From the NCBI GenBank assembly GCA_008081045.1, contig VMDC01000015.1:1-64000 (forward strand): a stretch of 64,000 bases of DNA. The letters run 5' to 3'. This DNA is from Gammaproteobacteria bacterium (GTDB lineage: Bacteria; Pseudomonadota; Gammaproteobacteria; Pseudomonadales; Pseudohongiellaceae). The notes beneath the pieces were generated by a model that was not told the origin of the DNA, did no database searches, and saw only the letters and a program-made list of their open reading frames with translations. The position numbers and the translations under genes were made by a program. Shown here piece after piece: positions 63,906 to 64,000 of this stretch (positions within the stretch are counted from its first letter, which is position 1; every line of letters starts with the position of its first letter).

Positions 63906-64000
63906 ATGATGGCTCTACTGCAGACCTTCAACCACAAAGGAATCCGCCAGTTGAAAAACAGAGAAAAAATCTGGCAGGTAGTGAGCCGTATTCCGCGCGG
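63906..64000 (+). CDS. Alkyltransferase-like / MGMT-fold protein (partial, 5' end)
   Basis: The frame opens at ATG 63906 (or 63909; TTG 63951 is also possible) and runs off the right edge. The final residues IWQVVSRIPRG match the start of the DNA-binding domain of O6-alkylguanine-DNA alkyltransferases and alkyltransferase-like proteins. Whether the active Cys is present cannot be seen. Confidence 0.6.
   Translation, partial: MMALLQTFNHKGIRQLKNREKIWQVVSRIPR

Overview
The window is chromosomal DNA of a gammaproteobacterium, with G+C in the low-to-mid 50s judged by eye. The evidence is the miaB-ybeZ-ybeY-corC-leuS-lptE-holA block, the lipA-lipB-ybeD-dacA-rlpA-rodA-mrdA-rlmH-rsfS-nadD-proA block, slyX, srkA, DUF1820, DUF1244, fxsA-groES-groEL, and a long FabB-like synthase of the FabY type known from Pseudomonas. 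A marine or oligotrophic Pseudomonadales/Cellvibrionales-like lineage fits, but genus-level placement is not possible by eye. No phage, transposon, integrase, CRISPR array or rRNA was seen. This is a compact core-genome region with about 67 protein genes and one tRNA.

Layout. 1-3.5 kb: a PhoPQ-type two-component system with a PepSY protein, a glycine-zipper protein and slyX, all on the minus strand. 3.6-7.8 kb: an acyl desaturase, then a four-gene cassette (TlpA-like thioredoxin, DUF4266 mini-lipoprotein, DUF3570 barrel-like protein, ApbE flavin transferase). 7.8-9.2 kb: srkA and DUF1820. 9.5-17.5 kb: tRNA modification, RNA processing, leuS, LPS assembly (lptE) and DNA polymerase III delta (holA); lnt is not in its usual place. 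17.5-28.8 kb: a mixed set with an M3 peptidase lipoprotein, a Tat-like HAD protein, a class V aminotransferase-fold enzyme, an NSS transporter, a cyclophilin, a YegD-type Hsp70, a sterol-desaturase-family enzyme, an unknown membrane protein and a GNAT enzyme. 28.8-39.2 kb: the lipoate / cell-elongation / ribosome-silencing / NAD / proline block on the minus strand. It contains an unlisted 56-codon small gene coupled to both rlmH and mrdA, and it lacks mltB. 39.4-43.5 kb: nhaC, a VOC protein and a coupled YbgA-like / GIY-YIG / metallo-beta-lactamase trio. 43.8-48.8 kb: serA, serC, dinB, greB and an AraC-family regulator, the last three joined by 4-base overlaps. 48.8-57.2 kb: DUF1244, an HPF-type ribosome factor, an M15 peptidase with a possible amber codon in its leader, fabY, class I fumarase, a DnaJ/VWA pair and a secreted trypsin-like protease. 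57.4-64 kb: tRNA-Leu(UAG), an enoyl-CoA hydratase, a coiled-coil membrane protein, a PuuD-type membrane protein, sodB, groEL/groES, fxsA and the start of an alkyltransferase-like gene.

How it fits together. Most genes serve envelope growth (mrdA, rodA, dacA, rlpA, lptE), protein quality control (groESL, yegD, cyclophilin, proteases), translation (leuS, miaB, rsfS, rlmH, HPF, tRNA-Leu) and central metabolism (fumarase, serAC, proA, nadD, lipAB). Readable regulatory signals include a sigma-32 promoter for groESL, a strong tRNA promoter, an extended -10 promoter for fumarase, a bidirectional terminator between sodB and groEL, and perfect inverted repeats in the divergent gaps at 20.8 and 50.6 kb. 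The least explained items are the exported redox/flavin cassette (4963-7823), the 56-codon gene between rlmH and mrdA, and the amber-interrupted leader of the M15 peptidase.
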